Source: Bacilliculturomica massiliensis
GTDB taxonomy: Bacteria; Bacillota; Clostridia; Peptostreptococcales; Anaerovoracaceae
DNA length: 64,000 nt
Direction: 5' to 3'
Assembly (NCBI RefSeq): GCF_900605495.1
Contig: NZ_LR027603.1
Span: 186,001-250,000, forward strand
This document shows positions 1 through 9,092 of the stretch, one piece after another. The first letter of the stretch is position 1. Every line of letters starts with the position of its first letter. The notes under the pieces are model-generated. The model was not told the DNA's origin and searched no databases. It was given only the letters and a program-made list of their open reading frames with translations. The position numbers and the translations under genes were made by a program.

Positions 1-10
1 TCGGGCGCTC

Positions 11-47
11 ACAAAAAATTACCCTCTACTGCTGTCATAGAGGGTAA
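11..47 (-). terminator. Rho-independent terminator at the end of the cobalamin operon
   Basis: A perfect 10-bp inverted repeat (TTACCCTCTA at 19-28 and TAGAGGGTAA at 38-47) with a 9-nt loop is followed, on the minus strand, by a run of six T (plus-strand A at 13-18). It sits about 70 bp beyond the cobS stop and would end the long minus-strand cobalamin transcript. The 48-119 stretch between it and cobS shows nothing recognisable. Confidence 0.85.
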
Positions 48-119
48 GCCTTCCTGATAGCGCGATCGCCTTCCCCCACGGCTCTAAGCCGGCGGGACGC
101 CCTGGGATCACCGGATCAG

Positions 120-996
120 CTAAATATTATTCAGCAGGTACACTGCAAACACAAACACCATCTGGGAAGTCTCGCAGACCATGCCCATCGTATCGCCGGT
201 AATGCCGCCCAAAACCTTTTTCAGATACCCGGTCAGGAGGGAAACAGAGCCCATTCCCGCGATGACAGCGACCAGATTGATCCCTGCGGCAGCCGTGGCC
301 GGTCCGAAGGTCTCTCCGAACAGAGACAGCCCCATGGCCGACAGAAATCCGGCGCCGTCGGCGTCGGCCGCCAGAGCTCCCGGCTTCAGAGCGCCGCTGG
401 CCAGCACCCAGCACCTCGCCGCCGCAGGCCGCCACTGCGAACGGCACGGCCAGCGACACGATGATCGGCAGCAGCAGCGCGATGGCGTACTCCCTTTTTC
501 CCACATTGTCCACCAGCAGCTTTCCCATGCCCGCCGGCCGTATATAATCGGCGTGATAGGCGGAAATAAGGGGCGCGCTTTTGCCCACCATAGGCAGAAG
601 GATCAGCGCCTCATAGGGCAGATACTGGTACATCACCATGTAAAACACGAAAAAAAACAGCATAGCCAGCACACCGAAAGAGCCGATCCGGCTGTCCTTC
701 ATGATCTCCAGCATACGTTCCCGCTCTCTTCCGCTGAATATACCGTCGCAGGTATCGGCCAGTCCGTCCAGATGCAGCCCCCCTGTGATGAAGATATATC
801 CTCCCAGCAGGATCATGGCTACCACCGGCGGATGGAAAAGAAAATGGAAAAAGGACAGCGCGTACAGCAGCAGTCCCATGATGATCCCTACAAACGGGAT
901 CATCGGCAGTCCCCTGACATACCGCTCCTCCGTGTATTTCACCCTCGGCACGGGCAGCCGCGTAAAAAATGACAGCATCAGAAAAAACGTCTTCAT
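120..996 (-). pseudogene. cobS: Adenosylcobinamide-GDP ribazoletransferase (cobalamin synthase), frameshifted
   Basis: CobS is a membrane enzyme that joins adenosylcobinamide-GDP to alpha-ribazole (phosphate), completing the nucleotide loop. The N-terminal part starts at the ATG at 996 behind a GGAGGG-type ribosome site and reads MKTFFLML..., with the family motif GGLHLDGLADTCDG and several hydrophobic segments. After the residues GGEVL the frame is lost. The rest of the protein (ASGALKPG ... GGITGDTMGMVCETSQ ... LLNNI) continues in another frame and stops at 120. The break coincides with a perfect 7-bp tandem duplication, CCAGCAC at 401-407 and 408-414; removing one copy restores a single frame of about 289 residues, a little longer than usual for CobS. 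It is the last gene of the operon. The break is either a real slippage mutation (reversible in principle) or an assembly error. Confidence 0.88.
401..414. repeat. 7-bp perfect tandem duplication causing the cobS frameshift
   Basis: CCAGCAC occurs twice in direct tandem. Because seven is not a multiple of three, the second copy shifts the cobS reading frame at exactly the point where recognisable CobS sequence changes frame. Confidence 0.9.
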
Positions 997-1063
997 TCTT
1001 CCCTTCCCTCCGGAAATCCCCTTGCACTGGCCGGCATACCGCCTGTCATAGACGGCTTTCGTT

Positions 1064-1660
1064 CTACAGCGACTCCTCACGGACCTTCTCTGCCAGAGCC
1101 TTGACCTCCAGCGGAATACCAGACACCAGAAAGTAGACCCGGTCCGCCGACGCGGCCACGGTCTGATTGGCCCGTCCGAGAATATCTCTGTAATATCGGG
1201 ACGAACGCTCCGCAGGCACCAGACCCATTCCCACCTCGTTGGTCACGGCGATGAGCGTCTTGCCGTCCTCCCTGGCCATGGCCATAAGGCAGGAAAGCTC
1301 CTCCAGCATGCGCTGTTCCACAGTCTGCATCTCCGCGGTCTCACAGACGTCCCAGTCGCTGATCGTATGAAACATGATATTGTTCAGCATAAAACCCAGG
1401 CAGTCGATCAATACCGCCTGACACTGGGCGTACGCAGGTTCTTCCCGCAGCTTGGCAAAGTTCCAAAAGCCCTCCCACGTGCTCCACGCGGATGGGCGCT
1501 GGGCCCTGTGCTTTTTTACCCGCTCCGCCATCTCCGCGTCGCAGACCGCCGCGGTGGCCACGTAGAGCACTTTATCCCCGCCGGCCTCCTTCGCCAGTTT
1601 TTCAGCCAGCGTGCTCTTTCCGCTCCTGGCTCCCCCGGTGCACAGTATGATCTCACTCAT
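1064..1660 (-). CDS. cobU: Adenosylcobinamide kinase / adenosylcobinamide-phosphate guanylyltransferase
   Basis: This bifunctional enzyme phosphorylates adenosylcobinamide and then attaches GMP to give adenosylcobinamide-GDP, the substrate of CobS. The 198-residue product has the P-loop GGARSGKS directly at the N terminus (MSEIILCTGG...) and the family segments IDCLGFMLNN and VTNEVGMGLVP. The ATG at 1660 overlaps the end of cobT by 8 bp, which suggests translational coupling; an upstream in-frame extension lies inside cobT and is not likely to be coding. Full length. Confidence 0.95.
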   Translation of the reverse strand: MSEIILCTGGARSGKSTLAEKLAKEAGGDKVLYVATAAVCDAEMAERVKKHRAQRPSAWSTWEGFWNFAKLREEPAYAQCQAVLIDCLGFMLNNIMFHTISDWDVCETAEMQTVEQRMLEELSCLMAMAREDGKTLIAVTNEVGMGLVPAERSSRYYRDILGRANQTVAASADRVYFLVSGIPLEVKALAEKVREESL

Positions 1661-2753
1661 CCGTCTCTGCCTCTTTTTCCTGGCGGATATCGATGCGGTA
1701 GGACTGGTCGTACTTAATGTCCTCAAACGTTGCCATATTTCTCATCATAGCGCAGGCCGCGCCGATAATGTTGAAGGCCAGCGTGCAGCCCGTTCCCTCG
1801 CCCAGACGCATATCCATGTCCAGCATGGGTTCAATGCCAAGTTCCCGGCAGATCAGGTCGTAAGCCGGTTCGATAGAACGGTGCGATGAGAACAGATAGT
1901 CCTTTACCAGCGGATTGATCCTGCAGGCGGCAAGAGCCGCCAGAGCGGAGATGACACCGTCGATGACGATGGGAAGACGGTAATAGGCCGCCGCCAGAAA
2001 GCACCCGGTCAGGCCGGCAATGTCCAGTCCGCCCACCTTGGAGATCACGTCGATGGGATCCGCCGGATCCGGCCTGTTCAACTCCAAAGCCCCTGTGATC
2101 ACCTCTTTTTTATGCGCCAGCCCTTCGTCTGTCAGGCCGCCGCCCTTGCCTACCGCTTTCTCTGCGGATAGACCCGTAAAGGCCATGAGCACCGCGCTGG
2201 TGGAGCTGGTATTTCCGATCCCCATCTCCCCGGTACCCAGGATCTCGTAGCCCTCTTCCTTTGCCAGTCCCACCATCTCAATGCCCACCTCGATGGCCTG
2301 AATGCATTCGCTGCGGCTCATGGCCGGGCCCTTGGCAAAATTGTCCGCGCCGTATTTGATCTTGCGGTGATACACCTTATCGTTATTGTAATCCGCGTCG
2401 ATGCCGATGTCTACTACTTTTATATCCGCGTTGGCGTAGGCGGAAAGGACTCCCATGCCGCAGATCCCTTTGGTCATATTCATGCCCTGGATCAGCGTAA
2501 TATCCTTGGGCGATCCGGCCACCCCTTCTTCGATGATCCCGTTATCCGCTACCATCACGATGCTGCAGCGTTTTTCCACGGTATTCTTCACCTTGCCGGT
2601 GATACCTGCCATCTTTACCGCCATGCTTTCCAGCTTTCCCAGGCTGCCCAGCGGTTTGATGAGACTGTCCATGCGCTCCTGCGCCGCAGTCAGCGCCGCC
2701 CCGTCCGCCGGACGGATCCCCTCTGTGATCTCCTGCAGTGTTTTCCTTTCCAT
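1653..2753 (-). CDS. cobT: Nicotinate-nucleotide--dimethylbenzimidazole phosphoribosyltransferase
   Basis: CobT makes alpha-ribazole phosphate from nicotinate mononucleotide and a lower-ligand base. The protein (366 aa) has the family's N-terminal PLGSLGKLE and GVAGSPKDIT segments, GTGEMGIGNTSSTSA in the middle, and the C-terminal catalytic LGEGTG glutamate motif. The start MERKTLQ at 2753 follows AAAGGAG; a longer upstream frame has no family similarity. A 109-bp gap with a large inverted repeat separates it from cbiC. The substrate base (benzimidazole or another) cannot be read from sequence. No bza-type base-synthesis genes were seen. Confidence 0.95.
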   Translation of the reverse strand: MERKTLQEITEGIRPADGAALTAAQERMDSLIKPLGSLGKLESMAVKMAGITGKVKNTVEKRCSIVMVADNGIIEEGVAGSPKDITLIQGMNMTKGICGMGVLSAYANADIKVVDIGIDADYNNDKVYHRKIKYGADNFAKGPAMSRSECIQAIEVGIEMVGLAKEEGYEILGTGEMGIGNTSSTSAVLMAFTGLSAEKAVGKGGGLTDEGLAHKKEVITGALELNRPDPADPIDVISKVGGLDIAGLTGCFLAAAYYRLPIVIDGVISALAALAACRINPLVKDYLFSSHRSIEPAYDLICRELGIEPMLDMDMRLGEGTGCTLAFNIIGAACAMMRNMATFEDIKYDQSYRIDIRQEKEAETDE

Positions 2754-2810
2754 CGCCTTCTCCTTTTCCGGGAACCTTCCCGTTCCCTCTTCGCCGCTTT
2801 TCAAACCGCC

Positions 2811-2853
2811 GCGGCCAACGCTGCGGCACAGGATGCGCCGCAGCGTTGGCCGC
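2811..2853. repeat. 17-bp perfect inverted repeat between cbiC and cobT
   Basis: Two 17-bp arms (2811-2827 and 2837-2853, beginning GCGGCCAACG) pair perfectly around a 9-nt loop. There is no T tract, so this is not a standard terminator. In the operon mRNA it would form a very stable hairpin, possibly protecting or limiting the downstream part (cobT-cobU-cobS). Confidence 0.85.
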
Positions 2854-2862
2854 ACCTGCCGT

Positions 2863-3507
2863 CTATCTGCCTCCGGCCATATAAAGCATTGCGTTGCAGA
2901 TGGCCGCCGCCACGTTGCTGCCGCCCTTCCGCCCGCGGGCCACAATATAAGGTACGGGAAGCTCCAGGATCAATTCCTTTGACTCCACCACGTTCACAAA
3001 GCCCACAGGCACGCCGATGATCAGCTCCGGCCTGAGCTTGCCCTCGGAGATCAGTTCATACAATCTGACCAGCGCAGTGGGCGCGTTTCCCACCGCGAAG
3101 ATGACCGGTCTGCCCGACGATGCCAGTTCCGCCCCCTTGTCCACCGCAGCCGCAGCCCTGGTGGAACCCGCGGCCTTCGCCGCGTCCTTCACTTCCTCGT
3201 CGGCGATGAAGCACTGTACCTCCGCGCCGAATACGGAGAGCGCCGGTTTGCTGATACCGGCTTTCGCCATCTGTGTATCCGTAATAATGCAGGCGCCCTT
3301 TTTCAGCGCTTCAATGCCCTTTCGCACCGCACCCTCGGAAAAGACCAGATTATCGTAATAATCAAAGTCTGCCGACGTATGAATGACCCGCTTTACCACA
3401 GGCTCGATCTCCGGGTCCAGCTTCCTGTCCCCCAGCTCCTGCCCGATGATCTCAAAGCTACGCTTCTCAATATCTCCGGGCAGTACATTGTCCAGTTTGA
3501 TCTTCAT
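2863..3507 (-). CDS. cbiC: Cobalt-precorrin-8 methylmutase
   Basis: CbiC moves the methyl group from C-11 to C-12 and turns cobalt-precorrin-8 into cobyrinic acid. At 214 aa it is normal length. It carries the catalytic histidine in VIHTSADFDY and the family segments DTQMAKAGI, FAVGNAPTAL and GVPVGFVNVVESKE. ATG at 3507 is preceded by GGGAGGATTC. It lies between cbiP and cobT in the operon. Confidence 0.95.
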   Translation of the reverse strand: MKIKLDNVLPGDIEKRSFEIIGQELGDRKLDPEIEPVVKRVIHTSADFDYYDNLVFSEGAVRKGIEALKKGACIITDTQMAKAGISKPALSVFGAEVQCFIADEEVKDAAKAAGSTRAAAAVDKGAELASSGRPVIFAVGNAPTALVRLYELISEGKLRPELIIGVPVGFVNVVESKELILELPVPYIVARGRKGGSNVAAAICNAMLYMAGGR

Positions 3508-3620
3508 TGAATCCTCCCCATTCCCAGCTGATCGTCTCTTTCTTTCCGAATCGTACCGATGACAGCTTACAGAATTCTGACCTTATTTTTGACCTTTTCA
3601 GACAGCGTCCCGCTGTTCCA

Positions 3621-5162
3621 TCAGACGCCCTGCTCCAGAATGCGGTATACCGCGTCCATGTCCATGTTTTTCCTCATGACCTCAGCCAGCAGATCGTACT
3701 GCGTTTCCTTGTACGCCGCCACATCCAGACCGGTCACGGCGCTCTCGTCCAGCCCCTTGCTGCGGTAAAGCGCCGACACGATAGTCCTTGCCACATCTTC
3801 TGCATCAAAGATGCCGTGTATATAAGAACCGTATAGATTCCCTCTGCACAGGCCCGCCGGCTGAGACGCCGGTTTTCCCGACAGCTCTGTGACGCAGATC
3901 AGCGGCTTCGTCTCATCAGCTTCGCCGCCCTCCGACAGCAGTTCCGTCTGGCCCATGTGGATCTCATAGCCGGTGAAATCCACTCCCGCCAGTCCGGAGA
4001 ACAGGCCGGGGATCTCCTGCGCAAACACGCCCCGGGCCTGGGTCCTGGTTTTCTGCGGTTCAAATACGGTGCGGGCGGGAAGCAGGCCCATGCCCCTCAT
4101 CCGGCCGCCGTGTTCCACCCCGTGAGGATCGGAAAGTTCCTCTCCCATCATCTGAAAACCGCCGCAGACGCCGAAGACCGGCTTTCCCGCCGCCGCATGT
4201 TTCAGCACCGCCGCTTCCAGACCGTTCTGCCGGATATGGAGCAGGTCCTCCATGGTATTTTTCGTCCCCGGCAGTATGATCAGATCAGGGCTTCCCAGCT
4301 CGCCGGGAGTCTCCACATAGCGCAGGGTCACGCCGGGAGCGTATTCCAGAACGTTGAAGTCCGTAAAGTTGGAGATGCGCGGCAGGCGGATCACCGCAAT
4401 GTCGATCAGGCCGCTCTCTCCCTTTCTGCTGAACCGTTCCGTCAGGCTGTCCTCGTCGTCGATGTCCAGATGAGCGTAAGGGATCACTCCCACCGTGGGC
4501 ACGCCGATGCGTTCTTCCAGCATGGTGAGACCCGGCTTCAGTATGTTAATATCTCCCCGGAATTTGTTGATGATCGTCCCTTTGACCATAGCCCGGTCTC
4601 TCTCCGGGAAAAGCATCATGGTGCCCACCAGCGACGCAAAGACGCCGCCCCGGTCGATATCCCCGGCAAGAAGTACGGGCGCTTTTGCCAGATGAGCCAT
4701 GTACATATTCACGATATCGTTTTCCTGCAGGTTGATCTCCGCCGGGCTGCCCGCACCTTCGATCACGATGATATCGTATGCTGCGGCCAACGTCTCATAA
4801 GCCCTGTGTACGTGTTCCACGATCTCCCGTTTCTTCTCGTAGTATACGCTGGCGCTCATGGTGGCGAACACCTCTCCGTTCACGATGACCTGGGACCCCA
4901 TGTCGTTAGTGGGCTTCAGAAGCACCGGATTCATGAGGACCGACGGCTCGATGCCCGCAGCCTCCGCCTGTACCACCTGCGCTCTGCCCATCTCCAGACC
5001 TTCCTTCGTGATAAACGAATTCAGCGCCATGTTCTGTGCCTTAAACGGCGCCACGCTGTATCCGTCCTGTCTGAAAATGCGGCACAGCCCCGCCGCCAGC
5101 AGGCTCTTTCCCGCATTGGACGCGGTGCCCTGTATCATGATTGCCTTTGCCAATTCCGTCAT
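3621..5162 (-). CDS. cbiP: Cobyric acid synthase (glutamine-hydrolysing)
   Basis: CbiP amidates the b, d, e and g side chains of adenosylcobyrinic acid a,c-diamide, using ATP and glutamine. The 513-residue protein begins with the dethiobiotin-synthetase-like ATP site ([20 protein letters not shown]). It contains [17 protein letters not shown] and ends in a glutamine amidotransferase domain with the nucleophile cysteine in [10 protein letters not shown] and a distal GSYIHGIFD. It has the normal length and layout for the family. Confidence 0.96.
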   Translation of the reverse strand: MTELAKAIMIQGTASNAGKSLLAAGLCRIFRQDGYSVAPFKAQNMALNSFITKEGLEMGRAQVVQAEAAGIEPSVLMNPVLLKPTNDMGSQVIVNGEVFATMSASVYYEKKREIVEHVHRAYETLAAAYDIIVIEGAGSPAEINLQENDIVNMYMAHLAKAPVLLAGDIDRGGVFASLVGTMMLFPERDRAMVKGTIINKFRGDINILKPGLTMLEERIGVPTVGVIPYAHLDIDDEDSLTERFSRKGESGLIDIAVIRLPRISNFTDFNVLEYAPGVTLRYVETPGELGSPDLIILPGTKNTMEDLLHIRQNGLEAAVLKHAAAGKPVFGVCGGFQMMGEELSDPHGVEHGGRMRGMGLLPARTVFEPQKTRTQARGVFAQEIPGLFSGLAGVDFTGYEIHMGQTELLSEGGEADETKPLICVTELSGKPASQPAGLCRGNLYGSYIHGIFDAEDVARTIVSALYRSKGLDESAVTGLDVAAYKETQYDLLAEVMRKNMDMDAVYRILEQGV

Positions 5163-5218
5163 CCTCCCATTCTCACGTCTCCATGGACGCCATCTCCGCC
5201 GCCCGGGCCCGTGGCCGC

Positions 5219-6295
5219 CTATCCTTCCCTGACCGCCTCCAGAGCCGCCAGCAGCCTGTCGTTTTCTTGTTCAGTCTTTACCGCGATACGGAAATATTCC
5301 TCCGAGAGCCCGCAGTAATTCCCGCAGCTTCTGACCATAATACCCTTCTCCAGCAGCCTCTCTCTGAATCCGTCGGCGCTGTAGCCCGGCCCCAGCCGGA
5401 AAAAGATATAATTCGCCCCCGGGGGATAGACGGTGAACCCCAGAGCGCGAAGCTCCTGGGTCAGTCTCTGGCGCTGGCGGAAAACCAGTTCTCTGGCCCG
5501 GCGCAGATATTCTTTCTCCCGAAGCGCCTGGACCCCCGCCAGCTGAGCAGGAAGGGACACGCTCCAGGGCTGTCCTGTCTCCCGCAGCACGTTCAGCAGC
5601 GTCTCATTCCCGCAGATCCCATAGCCAAGGCGCAGGCCCGGCATGGCGTAATTTTTCGTGAAAGCCCTCAGAACAAACAGATTGTCGTATTCCTCCACAA
5701 AGCCTTTCATGGTGTAACTTTCCCGATCCTCCACGAAATCGCAGAAGCATTCGTCCAGTACCAGCAAGATCCCTGCCTCGCGGCAGCGCTTCAGGATGGC
5801 CGTCAGCAGCTCTCTTCCGATGAGCTGACCTGTAGGATTGTTGGGGTTGCAGAGAAACAGCATATCCACAGACTCGTTCAGTTCAAAGAGAATGCTCTCG
5901 TCCAGGCAAAAGCCTTTTTCTGCGGTGAGCGCGTGGCGTCTGACCACGGCCCCCACGGATTCCAGACACTTTTCATATTCCGCGAAGGTAGGCGAACAGA
6001 CCAGCGCCTTATAGGGCATCTTTGCCACCACCAGCCGGAAGATCAGATCGGCGGCTCCGTTGCCGCAGACCAGCTGCTCCCCCTTTACCCCCTCGTGTTC
6101 AGCCAGAGCCGCGATCAGCTCCCGGCACAGGGGATCGGGATAGTGGGCCGTATCCGACAGTCCCTCTGCAACGGCCCGCTTCACCGATTCCGGCAGCCCC
6201 AGAGGGTTGATGTTCGCCGAGAAATCCAGCAGATCCCCGCCCCGTCCCTTTTCTCTTTCCGTATAAATATCTCCGCCGTGAATCAGCTGAACCAT
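5219..6295 (-). CDS. cobD: L-threonine-O-3-phosphate decarboxylase
   Basis: This PLP enzyme makes (R)-1-amino-2-propanol phosphate, the linker between corrin ring and nucleotide. The product (358 aa) has fold-type I features: [10 protein letters not shown] at the N terminus, [17 protein letters not shown] and the Schiff-base lysine in [17 protein letters not shown]. The start [11 protein letters not shown] at 6295 follows an AGGAG site and overlaps the end of cbiB by 13 bp. No threonine kinase (pduX) is seen nearby. Confidence 0.95.
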   Translation of the reverse strand: MVQLIHGGDIYTEREKGRGGDLLDFSANINPLGLPESVKRAVAEGLSDTAHYPDPLCRELIAALAEHEGVKGEQLVCGNGAADLIFRLVVAKMPYKALVCSPTFAEYEKCLESVGAVVRRHALTAEKGFCLDESILFELNESVDMLFLCNPNNPTGQLIGRELLTAILKRCREAGILLVLDECFCDFVEDRESYTMKGFVEEYDNLFVLRAFTKNYAMPGLRLGYGICGNETLLNVLRETGQPWSVSLPAQLAGVQALREKEYLRRARELVFRQRQRLTQELRALGFTVYPPGANYIFFRLGPGYSADGFRERLLEKGIMVRSCGNYCGLSEEYFRIAVKTEQENDRLLAALEAVREG

Positions 6296-7395
6296 AATAT
6301 TGCCGCTCCTATTCCTGTCAAACACAAAATAAGGCAAAGCCACGCCGTGACATAGAGCAGTCTGCCCGCCCGCACGATGTCCTCCCGCTCCACCGGCCGA
6401 AGGGGATCGCCGATGGTCTGTTTCGGGCACAGCTTTCCAAAATAATACGCGTCTCCCGCCAGCTGGATGTCCAGCGCTCCCGCGCACACAGCCTCAGTCT
6501 GGGCGCTGTTGGGACTGGCGTGATTGAAGCGGTCCCTTCGAAAGACCCGGAATGCGTTTTTCCAGTCCAGTCTCAGCAGAAACGATCCGGCGATCATGAG
6601 GAACGCGGAGACCCTGGCTGGAATAAAATTCAGCAGATCGTCCAGCCTGGCCGCCGTCCTGCCAAAATACAGATAGCGGTCGTTTTTGTAGCCGATCATG
6701 GAATCCATGGTGTTGACGGATTTGTAAAGAAAACCGAAGGGCGCGCTGAGAAATACCGGATTCACCGCTCCGAACGCTCCCGTGCCCGCCGCCAGAAAGA
6801 CCGTCAGCGGGGGGACTGAGCCGTAGACGATCAGCCCCGGCATGCTTCCCTGAGACAGCGTCAGCCAAAGGCTCAACGCCGCGCCCAAAGCCATGGAAAG
6901 CATCGGGGCCACCGTGCCGTCGGAGGTGTTCTCCGCCACCGTCTCCACCGCCGCCTTGGCCACCTGTTCCTCCGTCAGCTCTTTCGTATCCCGCCCCACG
7001 ATCATGGACACCTGAAAGCGCGCCTTTTCCAAATCGCACCGCCCGTCAATATCCGACGGCGCCAGCGCGTGGTACACCTTCATGCTCTCCGTCTTCAGCC
7101 CCTTGACCGCCAGGATCTGATAGCACATCACCGCCTCCAGTCCCAGAGCCAGCAGGGGATGGATCAGAGAAGCCCCCCACAGAAGCAGAGCCGGGACCAG
7201 AAAGGAAAGGCTCATGACGATGATCGCCAGCACCGTTCCCGCCGCCCGCTCTCCCCTCTGCGCGGCGGGGAAAAGCGGGCGGATCAGTGCCTCGCCTTTT
7301 TCTATGAGGGTCCCGATCAGCCGTATGGGATGGGGCAGAAAATCAGGGTCGCCAAAGATCAGATCGGCCAGAAACCCCAGCGTCACAGAGATCAC
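6283..7395 (-). CDS. cbiB: Adenosylcobinamide-phosphate synthase
   Basis: This integral membrane enzyme attaches aminopropanol (phosphate) to adenosylcobyric acid. The 370-residue product shows the family opening LGFLADLIFGDPDFLPHPIRLIG, the segment AVETVAENTSDGTVAPM and several hydrophobic helices. Its ATG overlaps the stop of cobA-hemD by 4 bp, and its end overlaps cobD by 13 bp, so the three are probably co-translated. Confidence 0.94.
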   Translation of the reverse strand: MISVTLGFLADLIFGDPDFLPHPIRLIGTLIEKGEALIRPLFPAAQRGERAAGTVLAIIVMSLSFLVPALLLWGASLIHPLLALGLEAVMCYQILAVKGLKTESMKVYHALAPSDIDGRCDLEKARFQVSMIVGRDTKELTEEQVAKAAVETVAENTSDGTVAPMLSMALGAALSLWLTLSQGSMPGLIVYGSVPPLTVFLAAGTGAFGAVNPVFLSAPFGFLYKSVNTMDSMIGYKNDRYLYFGRTAARLDDLLNFIPARVSAFLMIAGSFLLRLDWKNAFRVFRRDRFNHASPNSAQTEAVCAGALDIQLAGDAYYFGKLCPKQTIGDPLRPVEREDIVRAGRLLYVTAWLCLILCLTGIGAAILWFS

Positions 7396-9092
7396 TGGGT
7401 GCCTCCCGCCGCGCCTCCCGGCCTGCCCGTGTACGTCTGCTGCGCCGCCTGCTCAAGCGCATCCAGCCGATCCAGTGGATCCAGCCGATCCGCGTTCGCC
7501 CGCGCGGATCTGCGCTCCAAAAGCAGGCGGTCCACCATGCTGTCCATGGTGGCTTTCTCCGAGACCAGCACCTGCATACCGTAAGCTCCGGCCTGGGCCG
7601 CCGTCTGCTCTCCGATACAGAGAGCTTTCACCTTCGTGAGATCTGCGTTCTCATTCATCTTCACAAAGCCCCGCACCGTGGAAGCGCTGGTAAATGCCAC
7701 GTAATCCACCGTTTCGTCGCAGAAGGCGAACCCGCCTCCGGGCAGGTAGATCGTATCGTACACCGGCAGATCGGTAAATTCAATAGCCGCCTCTTTCAGC
7801 GGCGCGATCACATCCTCTGTGCCGATCTTCGACCGGGGGATCAGCAGCCTGGCCCGCCGGCCCGCCGCCTGTTCCTCTTTCAGCCGTTCCGCCAGCGCCT
7901 GACCCAGGGCCTTCCCGCTGTACACCTCCGGCATAAGATCCGTCAGGATTCCCTTCTCCTCAACCGCCTTTCGCGTCCCCTCGCCGATGACGGCAAATTT
8001 CAGGCCCCAGAGGCGGCGGACGTCCATCTGCATCTGCTTCATTTTATCGTAGAACACCTTCACGCCCGCCGGACTGGTAAAGGCGATCCAGTCGTAGTCA
8101 CTGATCTGCGTCAGAGCCTGTTCCAGACCGCGGTCGTCCGTCAGGGCCTCCGTCTCGATGGTGGGCAGGACCACCACCTCCGCTCCCAGATCGGAAAGCT
8201 TGCCCGCCAGAGCCGAATTTCTGTCCTTCGGTCTGGTGACGGCGATCTTCAGACCGCCCAGCGGCCGGTCCTCCGCCCAGTGAAACTGTTCCGCCAGAGC
8301 GCACACCCGGCCTACCACGATGATGGCCGGCGTGCTGATCCCGGCGGCCGCCGCGTCCTCAGTCAGATGAGCTACGTCGGAGACCACCCTTCTCTGATGG
8401 GCCGTAGTGCCCCGTTCCAGCACCGCCGCCGGCATATCCGGCTCCATGCCCGCCGCCAAAAGTCCGGCGCAGATCTTTTTCATGGCCGTCACGCCCATGA
8501 GAAAGATAAACGTCCCGCCCACCCGGACCAGCGCTTCATAGTCGATATCCGCTTCATCGGATTTCTTCGTGTGGCCGGTTATGATATGGAAGGAAGAACA
8601 GAAATCCCTGTGCGTCACGGGAATGCCGTTATAGGCCGGGACCGATACCGCCGAGGTGACGCCGGGCACGATCTCAAAGGGAACGCCGTGTTCCACGAGC
8701 AGCTCCAGCTCCTCGCCTCCTCTGCCGAAGACAAAGGGATCGCCCCCCTTCAGGCGCACCACCTGTCTGCCCTTCTGCGCCTCCCGCAGCAGGATCCGGT
8801 TGATCTCGTGCTGGGGAATAGGGTGATGACCCGCCACTTTGCCTACGGTGATCAGCTCTGTGTCCCTGGGGATCAGCGCCATAACGCCCTGGCCCACCAG
8901 TTTGTCGTAGACCACCACGTCGGCCTTCTCCAGAAGCTCCCGGCCCCGGAGAGTGAAAAGTCCCGGGTCCCCCGGACCCCCGCCTACCAGATACACCTTG
9001 CCCTGGGCGGTCCTGTCTTTCCCAGTCCCGTTTTTCCCAGTCTTCTCTTCCGCCTTTTTATCTGCCGCCCTGTTTTCCGCTGTGCTGCACAC
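7392..9092 (-). CDS. cobA-hemD: Fused uroporphyrinogen-III C-methyltransferase / uroporphyrinogen-III synthase
   Basis: Residues about 30-275 are an SAM-dependent uroporphyrinogen-III methyltransferase (VYLVGGGPGDPGLFTLRG, VVRLKGGDPFVFGRGGEE, VPGVTSAVSVPAYNGIPVTHR). Residues about 285-535 are HemD, which closes hydroxymethylbilane to uroporphyrinogen III (GLKIAVTRPKDRNSALAGKL, WIAFTSPAGVKVF, FTSASTVRGF). The two therefore make and then methylate the same intermediate. The GTG at 9092 is 8 nt after GGGAGG and overlaps hemC by 35 bp; the first 30 residues are charged and not conserved. The C-terminal tail is encoded partly by 9-bp tandem repeats (7461-7487). SUMT-HemD fusions are known in Firmicutes. 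Confidence 0.93.
   Translation of the reverse strand: MCSTAENRAADKKAEEKTGKNGTGKDRTAQGKVYLVGGGPGDPGLFTLRGRELLEKADVVVYDKLVGQGVMALIPRDTELITVGKVAGHHPIPQHEINRILLREAQKGRQVVRLKGGDPFVFGRGGEELELLVEHGVPFEIVPGVTSAVSVPAYNGIPVTHRDFCSSFHIITGHTKKSDEADIDYEALVRVGGTFIFLMGVTAMKKICAGLLAAGMEPDMPAAVLERGTTAHQRRVVSDVAHLTEDAAAAGISTPAIIVVGRVCALAEQFHWAEDRPLGGLKIAVTRPKDRNSALAGKLSDLGAEVVVLPTIETEALTDDRGLEQALTQISDYDWIAFTSPAGVKVFYDKMKQMQMDVRRLWGLKFAVIGEGTRKAVEEKGILTDLMPEVYSGKALGQALAERLKEEQAAGRRARLLIPRSKIGTEDVIAPLKEAAIEFTDLPVYDTIYLPGGGFAFCDETVDYVAFTSASTVRGFVKMNENADLTKVKALCIGEQTAAQAGAYGMQVLVSEKATMDSMVDRLLLERRSARANADRLDPLDRLDALEQAAQQTYTGRPGGAAGGTQ

Noticed and set aside
181-972. Long open frames on the plus strand opposite the cobalamin genes (such as 181-972, 3957-5318, 8953-11247, 22387-24423)
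   Set aside because: They lie antisense to genes with clear family motifs, lack ribosome sites and have the Arg/His/Gln/Pro-rich composition typical of shadow frames in GC-rich DNA.
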